DNA of 13,253 nt from an uncultured Acidobacteriota bacterium (GCA_937925645.1 CALAMB010000469.1:1-13253); one strand, 5' to 3'. Positions 5,916 to 13,253 are shown, counted from the first letter of the stretch. Numbers and translations are program-made. Notes: generated by a model from the letters alone, not told the origin.

Positions 5916-6755
5916 TTACTTGTACAGGTCCTTGTACTTGGCCTCGTCCTCGGGAGTGGCGTCCTTGGCGCAGCGGAAGCCCACGCCCAGCTGGTAGTTG
6001 TTGGGGAAGGCCGCCCGGGCCGACAGCGGGTACTTCGTCCCGTCGATGTACAGCGACGCGCCCTTGACCACCATCAGCTTGATGCCGTAGTTTCGGTCCT
6101 TGGCCTTGGTGCCGGGGTACGGATCGTAGTAGCTTGAGGTCCACTCGAAGATGTTGCCCAGCATGTCCTGGGCGCCGTAGAAGCTCACATCGCCCTTGCT
6201 CTCGCCGATGTTCATCAGGACGCGGCTGCCGCTGTTGGCGGCACCGTCAATCCATTCGTCACCCCAGGGGAATTGGCGCTGTTTCTGCGTTTTCTCGTCC
6301 CACAACGCGGCTTTCTCCCATTCTTCCTGGGTAGGCATGCGCTTCTTGGCCCACTTGGCGTACGCCTCGGCGTCGGAGTAGATGACGTTGTAGATGGGGT
6401 GCAGCGGCTTGTTCGGGTCGCAGACGCGCCAGTTGCCCTTGGTGGCGTAACCGGACTCGGCCACAAACTGGAGGAACTGCTCGTAGGTCACCTCGTACTT
6501 GTCCAGCCAGAACGCCTTGAGATTCACCTCGTGCGGCGGCGAGCTGGTCTTGGTGACCGCGTGCTCGAACGGTCCGCCAATGATGCACTTGCCGGCCGGG
6601 ACGAACACCATTTCATTGTAGTCGATCACCGGCTCGGCGGGTTCCGTCGGCGCCGGTTCGGTCGCCGGTTCCGGCTGCGTGCCGCACCCGGCGGACAGGA
6701 ACAGGAATACGACCGTCAACAGAAGCATGAAAAACCAAACACACCGTTTGCTCAT
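5916..6755 (-). CDS. Lipoprotein with SUMF1/FGE-sulfatase-like domain
   Basis: A predicted 279-residue lipoprotein. The N-terminus is a lipoprotein signal (MSKR, a hydrophobic run at 6-20, then SAGC with the lipidated Cys at 24), followed by a Pro/Glu/Ala/Thr tether to about 43. From about 47 to 265 the order of motifs is that of formylglycine-generating-enzyme-like domains: MVFVPAGK, FWLDKYEVTYEQF, KKRMPTQEEWEKAA, FPWGDEW, DMLGNIFEW and the terminal GVGFRCAKD. I see no clear equivalent of the catalytic cysteine pair of true FGE, so a binding or structural role is as likely as sulfatase activation. I chose ATG 6755 because GGGAGG lies 4 nt upstream and the signal peptide begins there, not at the longer reading start. 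It has its own promoter and terminator and is probably monocistronic. Confidence 0.88.
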   Translation of the reverse strand: MSKRCVWFFMLLLTVVFLFLSAGCGTQPEPATEPAPTEPAEPVIDYNEMVFVPAGKCIIGGPFEHAVTKTSSPPHEVNLKAFWLDKYEVTYEQFLQFVAESGYATKGNWRVCDPNKPLHPIYNVIYSDAEAYAKWAKKRMPTQEEWEKAALWDEKTQKQRQFPWGDEWIDGAANSGSRVLMNIGESKGDVSFYGAQDMLGNIFEWTSSYYDPYPGTKAKDRNYGIKLMVVKGASLYIDGTKYPLSARAAFPNNYQLGVGFRCAKDATPEDEAKYKDLYK

Positions 6756-6759
6756 TATG

Positions 6760-6765
6760 CCTCCC
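6760..6765 (-). promoter_or_regulatory. Ribosome binding site deciding the lipoprotein start
   Basis: GGGAGG on the minus strand, 4 nt upstream of ATG 6755. It places the start directly at the lipoprotein signal peptide. Confidence 0.75.
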
Positions 6766-6839
6766 AAAGCTGACTGATGATCTCTCTTGGTTGTGGCCCG
6801 GACTGGTTCCACCTGCAGCATCCTTGAACACGGGATCTC

Positions 6840-6868
6840 ATTATAGATGGTTCGGCCGGCTTTCACAA
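6840..6868 (-). promoter_or_regulatory. Sigma-70-type promoter for the lipoprotein gene
   Basis: On the minus strand TTGTGA (6863-6868), a 17-bp spacer and a perfect TATAAT (6840-6845). Transcription would begin near 6833 with a leader of roughly 78 nt. This is the best promoter match I found in the window. Confidence 0.65.
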
Positions 6869-6887
6869 CAAAATTCATCGGCCGCGC

Positions 6888-6906
6888 GCGCCCGTCCGGC
6901 GGACGG
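6888..6906. repeat. Partial copy of the CCCGTCC hairpin module
   Basis: Nineteen bases identical to 30-48 of the 55-bp repeat. The inner hairpin CCGTCC, loop GGC, GGACGG (6892-6906) is intact but the outer stem is lost. It sits 4 nt past the hypD stop codon. Confidence 0.7.
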
Positions 6907-6910
6907 CAGC

Positions 6911-7999
6911 TTATTCCCGCCGGTATTTATACCAGGCGGCACAGGTGCCTTCCGACGACACCATGCAGGCGCCGATGGGCTGCTCCGGCACGCAGGCCGT
7001 CCCGAACAGCGGGCAGTCCGCCGGCTGGCAGATGCCCTTGAGCACGTCGCCGCACCGGCAGCCGGCCGGCTCCTCGGACGGTTCGAGCCGGACTGGAAAG
7101 CGCGCGGCGGCGTCGAATTCCCGGAACTCGTCCCGCAGCTCCAGCCCGCTCCCCGGCAACAGGCCGATCCCCCGCCAGCGGTCGTCGCACGGCTGGAACG
7201 TCTCCGCCAGCAGGCGCCGGGCGGCCGGGTTGCCGTCCGGCCGGACCACGCGGGCATACTCGTTGTCCACCCTCGGCTCGCCGCGGATGATCTGCTCCGC
7301 CAGCAGCCGGATGCCCTCCAGGATGTCCAGCGGCTCGAAGCCCACCACGGCGCAGGCGACGCCGTAGCGCTGCGGCAGAAACTCGTAGGCCCGCGCGCCG
7401 ATGACGGCGCTGACGTGGGCGGGACACAGGTATCCGTGGACGCCCACCGCCGGGTCACGGGCCAGCGCGTCCATGGCCGGCGGAATGAGCTTGTGGGCCA
7501 CGAGCAAGGAGAAGTTGCCCAGTCGCTCCCGCCGGGCCTGCTGCACGGCCGCCGCAACGGTGGGGGCGGTGGTTTCGAATCCCACGCCCAGAAAGACCAC
7601 CTGGCTGCCGGGCTGGCGGCGGGCCACCTCAAGCGCGTCGAGGGTCGAGTACACGACCCGGATGTCCCGCCCGTCCGCCCGCTCGTGGCTGAGCGTGGTG
7701 CGGGCGCCGGGCACCTTCATCATGTCGCCGAAGGTGGTGAGCACCACCCCCGGAAGGCGGCCGATGGCGATGGCCCGGTCGATGTAGGCCATCTCCGTCA
7801 CGCAGACCGGGCACCCCGGGCCGGAGATCAGGTTCACCGCTTCGGGCAGCAGGTCGCGGATCCCGAAGCGGTGGATGGCCATGGTGTGGGAGCCGCACAC
7901 CTCCATCAGCGTCATCCGACGATCCAGGCGGAGTCCGCGGATCCTGTCCGCCAGCCGGCGGGCCTCCTCCCGGCCGCGGAATTCCTGGATGTACTTCAT
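6911..7999 (-). CDS. hypD: Hydrogenase maturation protein HypD
   Basis: A 362-residue protein of full family length. HypD is an iron-sulfur protein that works with HypC and HypE/HypF to assemble the Fe(CN)2CO unit of NiFe-hydrogenases in the cytoplasm. The signatures are clear: MEVCGSHT with Cys35, SGPGCPVC with Cys63 and Cys66, TTFGDMMKVPG, VFLGVGFETTAP, the CPAHVSAVIG stretch, and a C-terminal cysteine-rich segment (cysteines at about 314, 316, 324, 329, 336, 345 and 353) that would hold the 4Fe-4S cluster. It starts 22 nt after the exported-protein gene with a weak GGA-type ribosome site and is probably co-transcribed with it and hsp20. No hypA, B, C, E or F is in the window, so HypD is isolated from its usual partners here. 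Confidence 0.96.
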   Translation of the reverse strand: MKYIQEFRGREEARRLADRIRGLRLDRRMTLMEVCGSHTMAIHRFGIRDLLPEAVNLISGPGCPVCVTEMAYIDRAIAIGRLPGVVLTTFGDMMKVPGARTTLSHERADGRDIRVVYSTLDALEVARRQPGSQVVFLGVGFETTAPTVAAAVQQARRERLGNFSLLVAHKLIPPAMDALARDPAVGVHGYLCPAHVSAVIGARAYEFLPQRYGVACAVVGFEPLDILEGIRLLAEQIIRGEPRVDNEYARVVRPDGNPAARRLLAETFQPCDDRWRGIGLLPGSGLELRDEFREFDAAARFPVRLEPSEEPAGCRCGDVLKGICQPADCPLFGTACVPEQPIGACMVSSEGTCAAWYKYRRE

Positions 8000-8021
8000 G
8001 GGTGATCCGGCCGGCGGCGCG

Positions 8022-8777
8022 TCACTGGGCGGGGGCGGCCGGCAGCGCCTGCTTCATGTCGTAGGCGAGGTCGCGGACCAGGGTGAGCTCCTGGCGCGTG
8101 ATGGTCATCTCCATCACCTGGTTGCGGTCGTTCACCCCGATGGCCACGCCCTGGAATCCGCCCACGTCGATGAAGAAGCGACGCAGGGTCATCTCGCCGA
8201 GCGGCGTGGGCACCTTCTGCTCGCCGGAAAAGCTCAGTTTCCCGCCGAGTTCCTGGGCGATCTTGGGGATGTACAGGCGGATGGGCACGTTCGGCTCCCG
8301 GGAGTGGCCGTACTTGCGGAGGATCAGCCCGTACTGGCTGAACACCGCTTCCTCGAGAATCCGGAAGTTGGCGCTCACTTTGGCTGTCCGGCTCAATGCC
8401 TGCCCGCCCATGAGGGCGCTGTCCTGGGCCTTGCCCCCGGAGAAGGTGACGTACACGTTGCTCGGCCGGTCGTTGACCGTAAAATTGTCGGTGTACTCGA
8501 TGGGATTGAACTTGTCGTCCATGACTTCTTTCGTCTGGTACGAGAAGAAGGTGTTGCCGGCCCCCCGCGGGAGCACGAGCTGGCTCTCGGTTTCCATCAC
8601 CATCTTGCCGTCCGGCTGGCGGGACAGGACGTACTGTTCGAAGCCGGCTTCGATGTTTCGGAAATAGATGATCAGGCGGCCTTCTTCCACCACCGTCCGG
8701 CCGCTCGGGGCGCCCTGGCCGACGGCCAGACCCGCCAGGACGATGCCGAACACCGTAACCAACGCTCTGTAACCCAT
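8022..8777 (-). CDS. Exported protein of unknown function
   Basis: A predicted 251-residue protein that I do not recognise. The first 20 or so residues are a signal peptide (MGYR, a hydrophobic run to about 19, probable cleavage after AVG). The mature part lacks cysteine, has no further membrane segment, and alternates short hydrophobic and polar stretches, which suggests a beta-rich fold (for example RLIIYFRNIEAGFEQYVL and VPIRLYIPKIAQELGG). I set the start at ATG 8777 because AGGGAG lies 5 nt upstream and the signal peptide follows at once; the longer frame would add 27 residues overlapping the hsp20 end. It lies 28 nt after hsp20 and 22 nt before hypD, consistent with one operon. A distant relation to lipid- or polysaccharide-handling beta proteins is possible, but nothing here shows it. 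Confidence 0.8.
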   Translation of the reverse strand: MGYRALVTVFGIVLAGLAVGQGAPSGRTVVEEGRLIIYFRNIEAGFEQYVLSRQPDGKMVMETESQLVLPRGAGNTFFSYQTKEVMDDKFNPIEYTDNFTVNDRPSNVYVTFSGGKAQDSALMGGQALSRTAKVSANFRILEEAVFSQYGLILRKYGHSREPNVPIRLYIPKIAQELGGKLSFSGEQKVPTPLGEMTLRRFFIDVGGFQGVAIGVNDRNQVMEMTITRQELTLVRDLAYDMKQALPAAPAQ

Positions 8778-8782
8778 GACCG

Positions 8783-8788
8783 CTCCCT
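8783..8788 (-). promoter_or_regulatory. Ribosome binding site deciding the exported-protein start
   Basis: AGGGAG on the minus strand with a 5-nt spacer to ATG 8777. It excludes the longer frame starting upstream inside hsp20. Confidence 0.7.
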
Positions 8789-8805
8789 GTTCTCTGGATT
8801 GGCGC

Positions 8806-9234
8806 TCAGTCGCCGTCCACCGGGACGGCCACCCGATTGTGTTGCTTGCCCACCTCAATGGTCAGCACGCCGTCGCGGATGCTGGCGTTCACGCTGTCGG
8901 TCCGGATGGGAGTCTCGAAGCGGAACACCCGGTAGCACTCGCCGAACTCCCGGCCCAACTGGTGGAAGTGTTCCTGGGCGGCCTCCGGATACGGTTTCTT
9001 GAAGCCCTTGATCTTGATGGCGTCCGCCTCCACGACCAGTTCGATCTCCTCCCGCCGGACGCCGGGGACCTCGAGCAGAATGATGAACTTGTTCTCGGTT
9101 TCGAAGATGTCGCTCAAGGGGGTCCAGACCATCGCATCGGCCGGGAAGCAGTCCCGTTTATCCCGGATCAGCCGCTGCATCCGGTTCTGGAGGTGAAACA
9201 GATCCTCGAAATCGTCAAACGGTTTGATCTTCAT
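8806..9234 (-). CDS. Small heat-shock protein, Hsp20/alpha-crystallin family
   Basis: A 142-residue ATP-independent holdase chaperone that would bind unfolding proteins in the cytoplasm. The alpha-crystallin domain spans about residues 39-130: [21 protein letters not shown] opens it, [10 protein letters not shown] forms the middle strands, [12 protein letters not shown] follows, and [13 protein letters not shown] supplies the conserved A-x-x-x-GVL signature. A short N-terminal arm precedes it, and the tail reads VAVPVDGD, a V-x-V variant of the C-terminal I-x-I/V anchor. ATG 9234 has GAGG about 8 nt upstream. The gene stands just downstream of the ribosomal terminator and probably heads an operon with the exported protein and hypD. 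No CIRCE element was seen in the short leader. Confidence 0.93.
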   Translation of the reverse strand: MKIKPFDDFEDLFHLQNRMQRLIRDKRDCFPADAMVWTPLSDIFETENKFIILLEVPGVRREEIELVVEADAIKIKGFKKPYPEAAQEHFHQLGREFGECYRVFRFETPIRTDSVNASIRDGVLTIEVGKQHNRVAVPVDGD

Positions 9235-9264
9235 GGCTTCGCCTCGCGCCCTCCACCGCCATCT

Positions 9265-9293
9265 ATCTTACCTTCTCCAAATAAAAAAGCCAA
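9265..9293 (-). promoter_or_regulatory. Possible weak promoter for hsp20
   Basis: On the minus strand TTGGCT (9288-9293), 17-bp spacer, TAAGAT (9265-9270); each box matches consensus at 4 of 6 positions. The -35 box overlaps the terminator stem and T-tract, so the match could be accidental. Confidence 0.3.
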
Positions 9294-9308
9294 GGATCAC
9301 CTTGGCTT
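9281..9308 (-). terminator. Rho-independent terminator of the ribosomal/rpoA operon
   Basis: On the minus strand, stem AAGCCAAGG, loop TGAT, CCTTGGCTT, with the T-tract continuing as TTTTTTAT. It starts 30 nt downstream of the rplQ stop and closes the alpha operon before hsp20. Confidence 0.93.
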
Positions 9309-9337
9309 GTGAATCGCATCCGTCGTTCGGGCGAGGA

Positions 9338-9865
9338 TCAGGACTCGGGCGTTTCCTCCGCCTTCGGCTTCTTGGCGCGGGGGGTTTTGGGCTTGGCTTC
9401 TTTGGGCTCCTTGGCCTTGGCCTTCTTCGGTTCCTTCGTTTCGGCCGGCTCGGCGGCCTTCTTGGCCCGACCCTTGACCTTGGCGGGTTTCTTGTCGGCC
9501 GCGGCGAATTCGCTGCCCAGCAGCTCGATCAGGGCGATCTCGGCTTTGTCGCCGGCGCGGTACCCCAGCTTGATGATGCGGGTGTAGCCGCCGTTCCGGT
9601 CCGCGAAGCGCGGGGCGATCTCCTCGAAGAGTTTGTGGGCGACATCCTTGGTCTGGATGTAGGCGAGGATCTTCCGCCGGTCGTGCAGCGTACCCCGCTT
9701 CCCCTCGGTGATCAGCTTCTCCACCACCGGGCGCAGTTCTTTGGCCTTGGGCAGGGTGGTGATGATCCGCTCCCGCTGGAAAAAATCCGTGGCCAGATTG
9801 CGCAGGAGGGCCCGGCGGTGCGACGAGGTCCTGCCCAGTTTGCGGCCTTCTTTACGATGACGCAT
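9338..9865 (-). CDS. rplQ: 50S ribosomal protein bL17 with basic C-terminal extension
   Basis: A 175-residue protein of the large ribosomal subunit. The core (about 1-120) is canonical, opening [20 protein letters not shown] and including [16 protein letters not shown] and [24 protein letters not shown] (in part). Typical bL17 is about 115-130 residues; here residues 121-175 add a Lys/Ala/Pro/Glu-rich tail made of loose KKAK, KEPK and KTPRAKK motifs, with no predicted fold. The tail is in frame and uses the same GC-rich codons, so I do not take it as an artefact. ATG 9865 has GGAG about 8 nt upstream, and the gene follows rpoA by 20 nt as the last member of the operon. Confidence 0.97.
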   Translation of the reverse strand: MRHRKEGRKLGRTSSHRRALLRNLATDFFQRERIITTLPKAKELRPVVEKLITEGKRGTLHDRRKILAYIQTKDVAHKLFEEIAPRFADRNGGYTRIIKLGYRAGDKAEIALIELLGSEFAAADKKPAKVKGRAKKAAEPAETKEPKKAKAKEPKEAKPKTPRAKKPKAEETPES

Positions 9866-9885
9866 GGTGCAACTCCTTCACGACT

Positions 9886-10878
9886 TCATTTATCCAGCGG
9901 TTTCCGGACGATTCGTCCGCTCTTGTCCAGGGCCATGCCGAGGGCGAGGCCCATCTCGGTCAGCACTTCCTTGATCTCGTTGAGCGATTTCCGGCCGAAG
10001 TTCTTCGTCTTGAGCATCTCGGCCTCCGTCTTCTGGACCAGGTCGGAGATGGACTTGATCTCGGCGTTGCGCAGGCAATTCTGGGCCCGCACCGACAGCT
10101 CGAGCTCCTCGACGGACTTCTGCAGGTATTCGTTGAGGACGTTCTCCTCTTCGGTGACCTCGATTTCGGTCTCCTCCGGCTCCTCCTCGAAATTGATGAA
10201 GAGCATCAACTGGTCCTTGAGGATCTTGGCGGCCTGGCCGACGGCGTCCGCGGGCGTGACGGCCCCGTTGGTCCACACTTCCAGAATCAGCTTGTCATAG
10301 TCGGTCGCCTGCCCGAGGCGGGCCGCTTCCACCTGGTAGTTCACCTTATTGATCGGGGAGTGGACCGAGTCGAGGGGGATGTAGCCGATTTCCAGCTCCT
10401 CTTCGAAATTGGCCTCCGCGGGAACGTAGCCCCGGCCCATCTTGACGCGCAGATCCATCCGGAGCCGACCGCCCACGCCCAGCGTGGCGATGTGGACGCC
10501 GGGATCCAGGATGACCACCTCGGGGTCGGTCTTGATGTCGGCGGAAGTGACCTCGGCGGGCCCCTCCACGTCGACGTAGACCGTCTTCACGTTCTGGGTA
10601 TGCATCAGGATGGGAACCTGCTTCAGGTTCAGAATGATGTCGGTCACGTCCTCCAGTACCCCCCGCATCGAGGAAAACTCGTGCAGCACGCCGTCGATCT
10701 TCACGGCGGTGATGGCCGCGCCCGGGATCGAGGACATCAGGATCCGGCGCAGGGAGTGGCCGATGGTGGTTCCAAAGCCCCGTTCGAACGGTTGGGCGTG
10801 GAACTTGGTGTATGTGGCGGTGGCGGTCTCCACATCATGCATCAGCCGTTTCGGCCGTTGCAGTTTCGGTATGGTCAT
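9886..10878 (-). CDS. rpoA: DNA-directed RNA polymerase alpha subunit
   Basis: A 330-residue subunit that dimerises to nucleate RNA polymerase assembly and contacts promoter DNA and activators. The N-terminal domain covers about 1-230 ([22 protein letters not shown] at the dimer/beta contact region, in part). An acidic linker at 230-245 ([15 protein letters not shown]) leads to the C-terminal domain at about 250-315, where [17 protein letters not shown], with Arg264 in the position of the DNA-contacting Arg265 of E. coli, and [14 protein letters not shown] form the two HhH-like elements. Length and motifs are normal. ATG 10878 is preceded by GGGAGGG, and rpsD ends 17 nt upstream, so the two are co-transcribed. 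Confidence 0.99.
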   Translation of the reverse strand: MTIPKLQRPKRLMHDVETATATYTKFHAQPFERGFGTTIGHSLRRILMSSIPGAAITAVKIDGVLHEFSSMRGVLEDVTDIILNLKQVPILMHTQNVKTVYVDVEGPAEVTSADIKTDPEVVILDPGVHIATLGVGGRLRMDLRVKMGRGYVPAEANFEEELEIGYIPLDSVHSPINKVNYQVEAARLGQATDYDKLILEVWTNGAVTPADAVGQAAKILKDQLMLFINFEEEPEETEIEVTEEENVLNEYLQKSVEELELSVRAQNCLRNAEIKSISDLVQKTEAEMLKTKNFGRKSLNEIKEVLTEMGLALGMALDKSGRIVRKPLDK

Positions 10879-10895
10879 GAATCAGGCCCTCCCGG

Positions 10896-11525
10896 TTATT
10901 TGGAGTACAGCTCGACGATGAGCTGCTCGTTGATCTCCAGGTCGACGTTCTCCCGCTTGGGCAGTTCCAACACCGTGACCTGGACGTTGTCCTTGTTCAC
11001 GGACAGCCAGGACGGCACGCCCCGGCTCAAAGCCGCCTCGAGATTATTGAACAGGAAGGCGTTTTTCCGGAACCCCTCCGCCACGCCGATGACATCGTCC
11101 TTCTTGACCTGGAAGGAGGGGATGCTCACGCGCTTGCCGTTGACCTGGACGAGCCCGTGGCGCACGAACTGGCGGCCCTGAGCCCGCGACGCGGCGAAGC
11201 CGCACCGGTAGACCACGTTGTCGAGCCGCCGCTCCAGCAGGGTGAGGAGCACCTCGCCGGTGACCCCTTTCTGCCGCTCGGCCTCCTGAAAATAGCGGCG
11301 GAACTGGGCCTCCAGCACGCCGTAGATCCGCTTCACCTTCTGCTTCTCGCGGAGCTGCAGGCCGTAGCCCACGATCTTCTGCTTGCGGGTCCGGCCATGC
11401 TCGCCGGGCGGATAGGGCCGGCGGGCGACGGCGCACGTGTCCTTGAAGCAGCGGTCTCCCTTGAGGAATAGCTTGGTGCCTTCTCGGCGGCACAGCCTGC
11501 ATACGGATTCTTTATATCTGGCCAC
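10896..11525 (-). CDS. rpsD: 30S ribosomal protein uS4
   Basis: A 209-residue primary 16S rRNA-binding protein. It carries the zinc-binding form of the N-terminus with Cys9, Cys12, Cys26 and Cys31 ([17 protein letters not shown]), then the S4 core and the S4 RNA-binding motif [20 protein letters not shown]. The start is GTG 11525 preceded by AAGGAGAT. It lies 24 nt after rpsK. In E. coli S4 represses its own alpha operon; I see no comparable leader structure in the short spacers here. This is the usual length for the family. Confidence 0.99.
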   Translation of the reverse strand: MARYKESVCRLCRREGTKLFLKGDRCFKDTCAVARRPYPPGEHGRTRKQKIVGYGLQLREKQKVKRIYGVLEAQFRRYFQEAERQKGVTGEVLLTLLERRLDNVVYRCGFAASRAQGRQFVRHGLVQVNGKRVSIPSFQVKKDDVIGVAEGFRKNAFLFNNLEAALSRGVPSWLSVNKDNVQVTVLELPKRENVDLEINEQLIVELYSK

Positions 11526-11549
11526 GGCTGATCTCCTTCACAAAGATGG

Positions 11550-11957
11550 TTAGACTCTCCGGCGCTTCTTGGGCCGGCATCCGTTATGGGGAATGGGCGT
11601 CACGTCGCGGATCGTGCGGATGCGCAGGCCCGCCAGACTCAGCGCCCGGATCGCCGATTCGCGGCCGGGGCCGGGTCCCTTCACTTCCACATCGACTTCC
11701 CGCATGCCGTTGTCGTACGCCAGCTTGGCCGCGGATTCCGCCGCCTGCTGGGCCGCGAACGGCGTTCCCTTGCGCGAGCCCTTGAACCCGATGGAGCCGC
11801 CGCTCGCGGTGGCGACGGCGTTACCCACGGGGTCCGTCAGCGTCACGATGGTGTTGTTGAACGTGGAATTGATGTGCGCCACGCCCTGAGCGACGACCTT
11901 CTTCACCTTCTTCCGGAGCGTCTTCTTGCCGGTGGGGGCTTTCGTTTCCTTCGCCAT
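11550..11957 (-). CDS. rpsK: 30S ribosomal protein uS11
   Basis: A 135-residue platform protein of the small subunit, near the mRNA exit. The family signature is clear: [39 protein letters not shown], and the closing [18 protein letters not shown]. The Asn125-Gly126 pair is at the site that becomes isoaspartate in bacterial S11. A basic N-terminal tail (residues 1-20) is a little longer than in E. coli. ATG 11957 has AGGAG within about 8-9 nt, and the gene follows rpsM by 24 nt. Confidence 0.99.
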   Translation of the reverse strand: MAKETKAPTGKKTLRKKVKKVVAQGVAHINSTFNNTIVTLTDPVGNAVATASGGSIGFKGSRKGTPFAAQQAAESAAKLAYDNGMREVDVEVKGPGPGRESAIRALSLAGLRIRTIRDVTPIPHNGCRPKKRRRV

Positions 11958-11981
11958 GTCTCACTCCTGTCGTCCCTTCAA

Positions 11982-12338
11982 TTACTTCTTCTTCCGCCGC
12001 GGGCCCTTGCGGGTCCGGGCGTTGGTGTGGGTGCGCTGGCCGCGGACCGGCAGTCCCTTGCGGTGGCGCAGGCCCCGATAGCAGCCGATGTCCATCAGGC
12101 GCTTGATGTTCATCGACATTTCCTTGCGCAGGTCGCCCTCGTAGCCGCCCTCCTCGAGCAGGATGGCCCGGATCCGGGCGATCTCGTCCGCGCTCAGATC
12201 CTTCACTTTTTTAGTATGATCGATGCCCGCGCGTTCCAGGATCTCCATGGAACGGGACCTTCCGATCCCATAAATGTGGGTCAGACCGATGAAGACATTC
12301 TTCTGGTCCGGCAGGTTGACACCTTCGATTCTAGCCAA
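11982..12338 (-). CDS. rpsM: 30S ribosomal protein uS13, TTG start
   Basis: A 118-residue head protein of the small subunit that contacts P-site tRNA and the B1 intersubunit bridges. Recognisable stretches are [20 protein letters not shown], and the basic C-terminal extension [20 protein letters not shown] followed by [10 protein letters not shown]. The start codon is TTG at 12338: GGAGG lies 6 nt upstream, and the family's MARI opening follows directly. An ATG 13 nt upstream is out of frame. It follows rpmJ by 25 nt. Confidence 0.98.
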   Translation of the reverse strand: MARIEGVNLPDQKNVFIGLTHIYGIGRSRSMEILERAGIDHTKKVKDLSADEIARIRAILLEEGGYEGDLRKEMSMNIKRLMDIGCYRGLRHRKGLPVRGQRTHTNARTRKGPRRKKK

Positions 12339-12344
12339 GATCGA

Positions 12345-12349
12345 CCTCC
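12345..12349 (-). promoter_or_regulatory. Ribosome binding site supporting the TTG start of rpsM
   Basis: GGAGG on the minus strand with a 6-nt spacer to TTG 12338. A strong site may offset the weak start codon. Confidence 0.75.
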
Positions 12350-12363
12350 ATCACTCCGAAATG

Positions 12364-12477
12364 TTACCCTTGTCTCTGCTTGTGCCGCTTGTTTTCACAA
12401 ATGACCCGCAGGACACCCTTCCGCTTGATTATTTTGCACTTCGGGCAAATTTTTTTGACTGACGCACGCACCTTCAT
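12364..12477 (-). CDS. rpmJ: 50S ribosomal protein bL36, zinc-binding form
   Basis: A 37-residue protein of the large subunit, reading [15 protein letters not shown] then a basic middle and ending [11 protein letters not shown]. Cys11, Cys14, Cys27 and His32 are the classic zinc ligands, so this is the C+ form; no zinc-free replacement is seen in the window. ATG 12477 has GGGAG a few bases upstream. The gene is between infA (17 nt) and rpsM (25 nt), its standard position. Confidence 0.98.
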   Translation of the reverse strand: MKVRASVKKICPKCKIIKRKGVLRVICENKRHKQRQG

Positions 12478-12494
12478 GGATATTTCTCCCAAAA

Positions 12495-12713
12495 TTACTT
12501 GAAACGGTAAATGATCCGGCCGCGGCTCAGGTCATACGGCGAAAGTTCCACCAAAACCTTGTCGCCAGGCAGGATCCGGATGAAGTTCTTCCGCATCTTG
12601 CCGGACACGTGGGCCAGCACCACGTGCTTGTTTTCCAACTCCACCCGAAACATGGCGTTGGGCAACGTCTCAATGATCGATCCATTCAGTTCAAACGCGT
12701 CTTCTTTGGGCAT
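12495..12713 (-). CDS. infA: Translation initiation factor IF-1
   Basis: A 72-residue S1/OB-fold factor that binds the A site of the small subunit during initiation. It reads [20 protein letters not shown] then the nearly invariant [20 protein letters not shown] and a closing [16 protein letters not shown] stretch. I placed the start at ATG 12713, because GAGGAG lies 3 nt upstream and the length then equals the family's 72 residues; an in-frame GTG 7 codons earlier would overlap map and has no good ribosome site. The start lies 13 nt after the map stop, implying co-transcription. Confidence 0.98.
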   Translation of the reverse strand: MPKEDAFELNGSIIETLPNAMFRVELENKHVVLAHVSGKMRKNFIRILPGDKVLVELSPYDLSRGRIIYRFK

Positions 12714-12716
12714 GAA

Positions 12717-12722
12717 CTCCTC
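12717..12722 (-). promoter_or_regulatory. Ribosome binding site deciding the infA start
   Basis: GAGGAG on the minus strand just upstream of ATG 12713, within the map-infA spacer. It selects the 72-residue IF-1 over a longer GTG-initiated form. Confidence 0.75.
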
Positions 12723-12726
12723 TGAA

Positions 12727-13253
12727 TTACTCACCCATTCGAGTCAGGATTTCCGGCCCGTCGTCGGTGATCCGGATCGTGTGCTCGAAATGGGCCGAGT
12801 AGCCGCCGTCCACCGTCACCGCCGTCCACCGGTCGGACAGGACGCGCACGTGGGGCGTGAACTCGTTGACCATCGGCTCCAGCGCCAGCAGCATGCCGGC
12901 CTTGAGCACCGGCCCCTGGCCCGGCGGTCCGAAATTGGGCACCTGGGGCTCCTCGTGGAGCTGGGAGCCGATGCCGTGCCCGACGAAATCCCGCACCACC
13001 GCGAAGCCGAATTTCTCCACGTGACTCTGCACCGCGTGGGAGATGTCGCTGAGCCGGTTGCCCGGCCGGGCCTCGGCGATGCCCTTGTACAGCGACTGTT
13101 CGGTCACCTCGGCCAGGAGGCGGTGTGTATCGGACACCTCGCCCATCAGCAGGGTGGTCGCGCCGTCGCCGTAGAAGCCCTCGTACACGGCGCCCACATC
13201 CACGCTCAGCAGATCGCCGCTCTTGAGCACATAGCCGGACGGGATGCCGTGGA
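12727..13253 (-). CDS. map: Methionine aminopeptidase type I (5' part outside the window)
   Basis: The visible 174 C-terminal residues of the enzyme that removes initiator methionine from nascent proteins. The reading frame runs off the right edge, so the true start is not in the window; the GTG at 13230 is internal. The visible part opens [20 protein letters not shown], in which His1 corresponds to the substrate-binding His79 of E. coli. All five metal ligands are present: Asp18 (SVDVG), Asp29 (YGDGA), His92 (GHGIG), Glu125 (ALEPM) and Glu156 (HFEHT). The stop is 13 nt before infA, as in many secY-adk-map-infA clusters. Confidence 0.97.
   Translation of the reverse strand, partial: HGIPSGYVLKSGDLLSVDVGAVYEGFYGDGATTLLMGEVSDTHRLLAEVTEQSLYKGIAEARPGNRLSDISHAVQSHVEKFGFAVVRDFVGHGIGSQLHEEPQVPNFGPPGQGPVLKAGMLLALEPMVNEFTPHVRVLSDRWTAVTVDGGYSAHFEHTIRITDDGPEILTRMGE

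Noticed and set aside
6791..8005. A 404-codon plus-strand open frame opposite hypD
   Set aside because: It is the antisense shadow of hypD, with a composition typical of reversed GC-rich codons; every HypD motif lies on the minus strand.
7875..9312. Plus-strand frames opposite the exported protein and hsp20
   Set aside because: They are antisense shadows of clear minus-strand genes and contain no recognisable motif.
12714..12734. Longer IF-1 starting at GTG 12734
   Set aside because: It would overlap the map stop, lacks a good ribosome site, and the ATG start gives the standard 72 residues with GAGGAG just upstream.

Overview
The window looks like chromosomal DNA of a GC-rich bacterium, most plausibly an Acidobacteriota-type organism or a related deep-branching lineage. 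The reasons are the overall GC richness, the GTG and TTG starts, and two proteins opening with an N-terminal SWKEIA...RTAQRW helix-turn-helix ahead of a membrane segment, an architecture I associate with Acidobacteriota. The lineage call is an inference, not a demonstration.

The right half (about 5.9-13.25 kb) is compact and entirely on the minus strand. From right to left it holds a conventional alpha-operon: map (5' end outside the window), infA, rpmJ, rpsM, rpsK, rpsD, rpoA and rplQ, with gaps of 13-25 nt and clear Shine-Dalgarno sequences. A strong intrinsic terminator follows rplQ. Next comes a three-gene unit: a small heat-shock protein (Hsp20), an unrecognised exported protein, and the NiFe-hydrogenase maturation protein HypD. 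After a short spacer carrying a good sigma-70-type promoter comes a lipoprotein with a formylglycine-generating-enzyme-like (SUMF1/FGE-sulfatase) fold and its own terminator.

The left part (0-5.9 kb) is quite different. Two divergent, paralogous genes encode putative membrane-anchored DNA-binding proteins: cytoplasmic HTH, Pro/Ala/Gly-rich linker, one transmembrane helix, and an FG-GAP/VCBS-like domain predicted to lie outside the membrane. The plus-strand gene continues past the point where its partner ends into a complete alpha/beta-hydrolase domain. That fusion is the most unusual gene product in the window. Promoter-like sequences for both genes face away from each other in the 602-bp spacer.

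The regulator pair is embedded in long non-coding stretches (1-762 and 5106-5915). These carry short hairpins with different stem sequences but the same design, a 55-bp direct repeat (54 of 55 identical) and a 33-bp perfect repeat shared by the two sides, a 60-bp imperfect inverted repeat with a competing alternative hairpin, and low-complexity ACGATT/CCGAAACC-type tracts. The spacing suggests a repeat-rich accessory segment beside a conserved housekeeping operon. I saw no tRNA, rRNA, CRISPR array, transposase or integrase.
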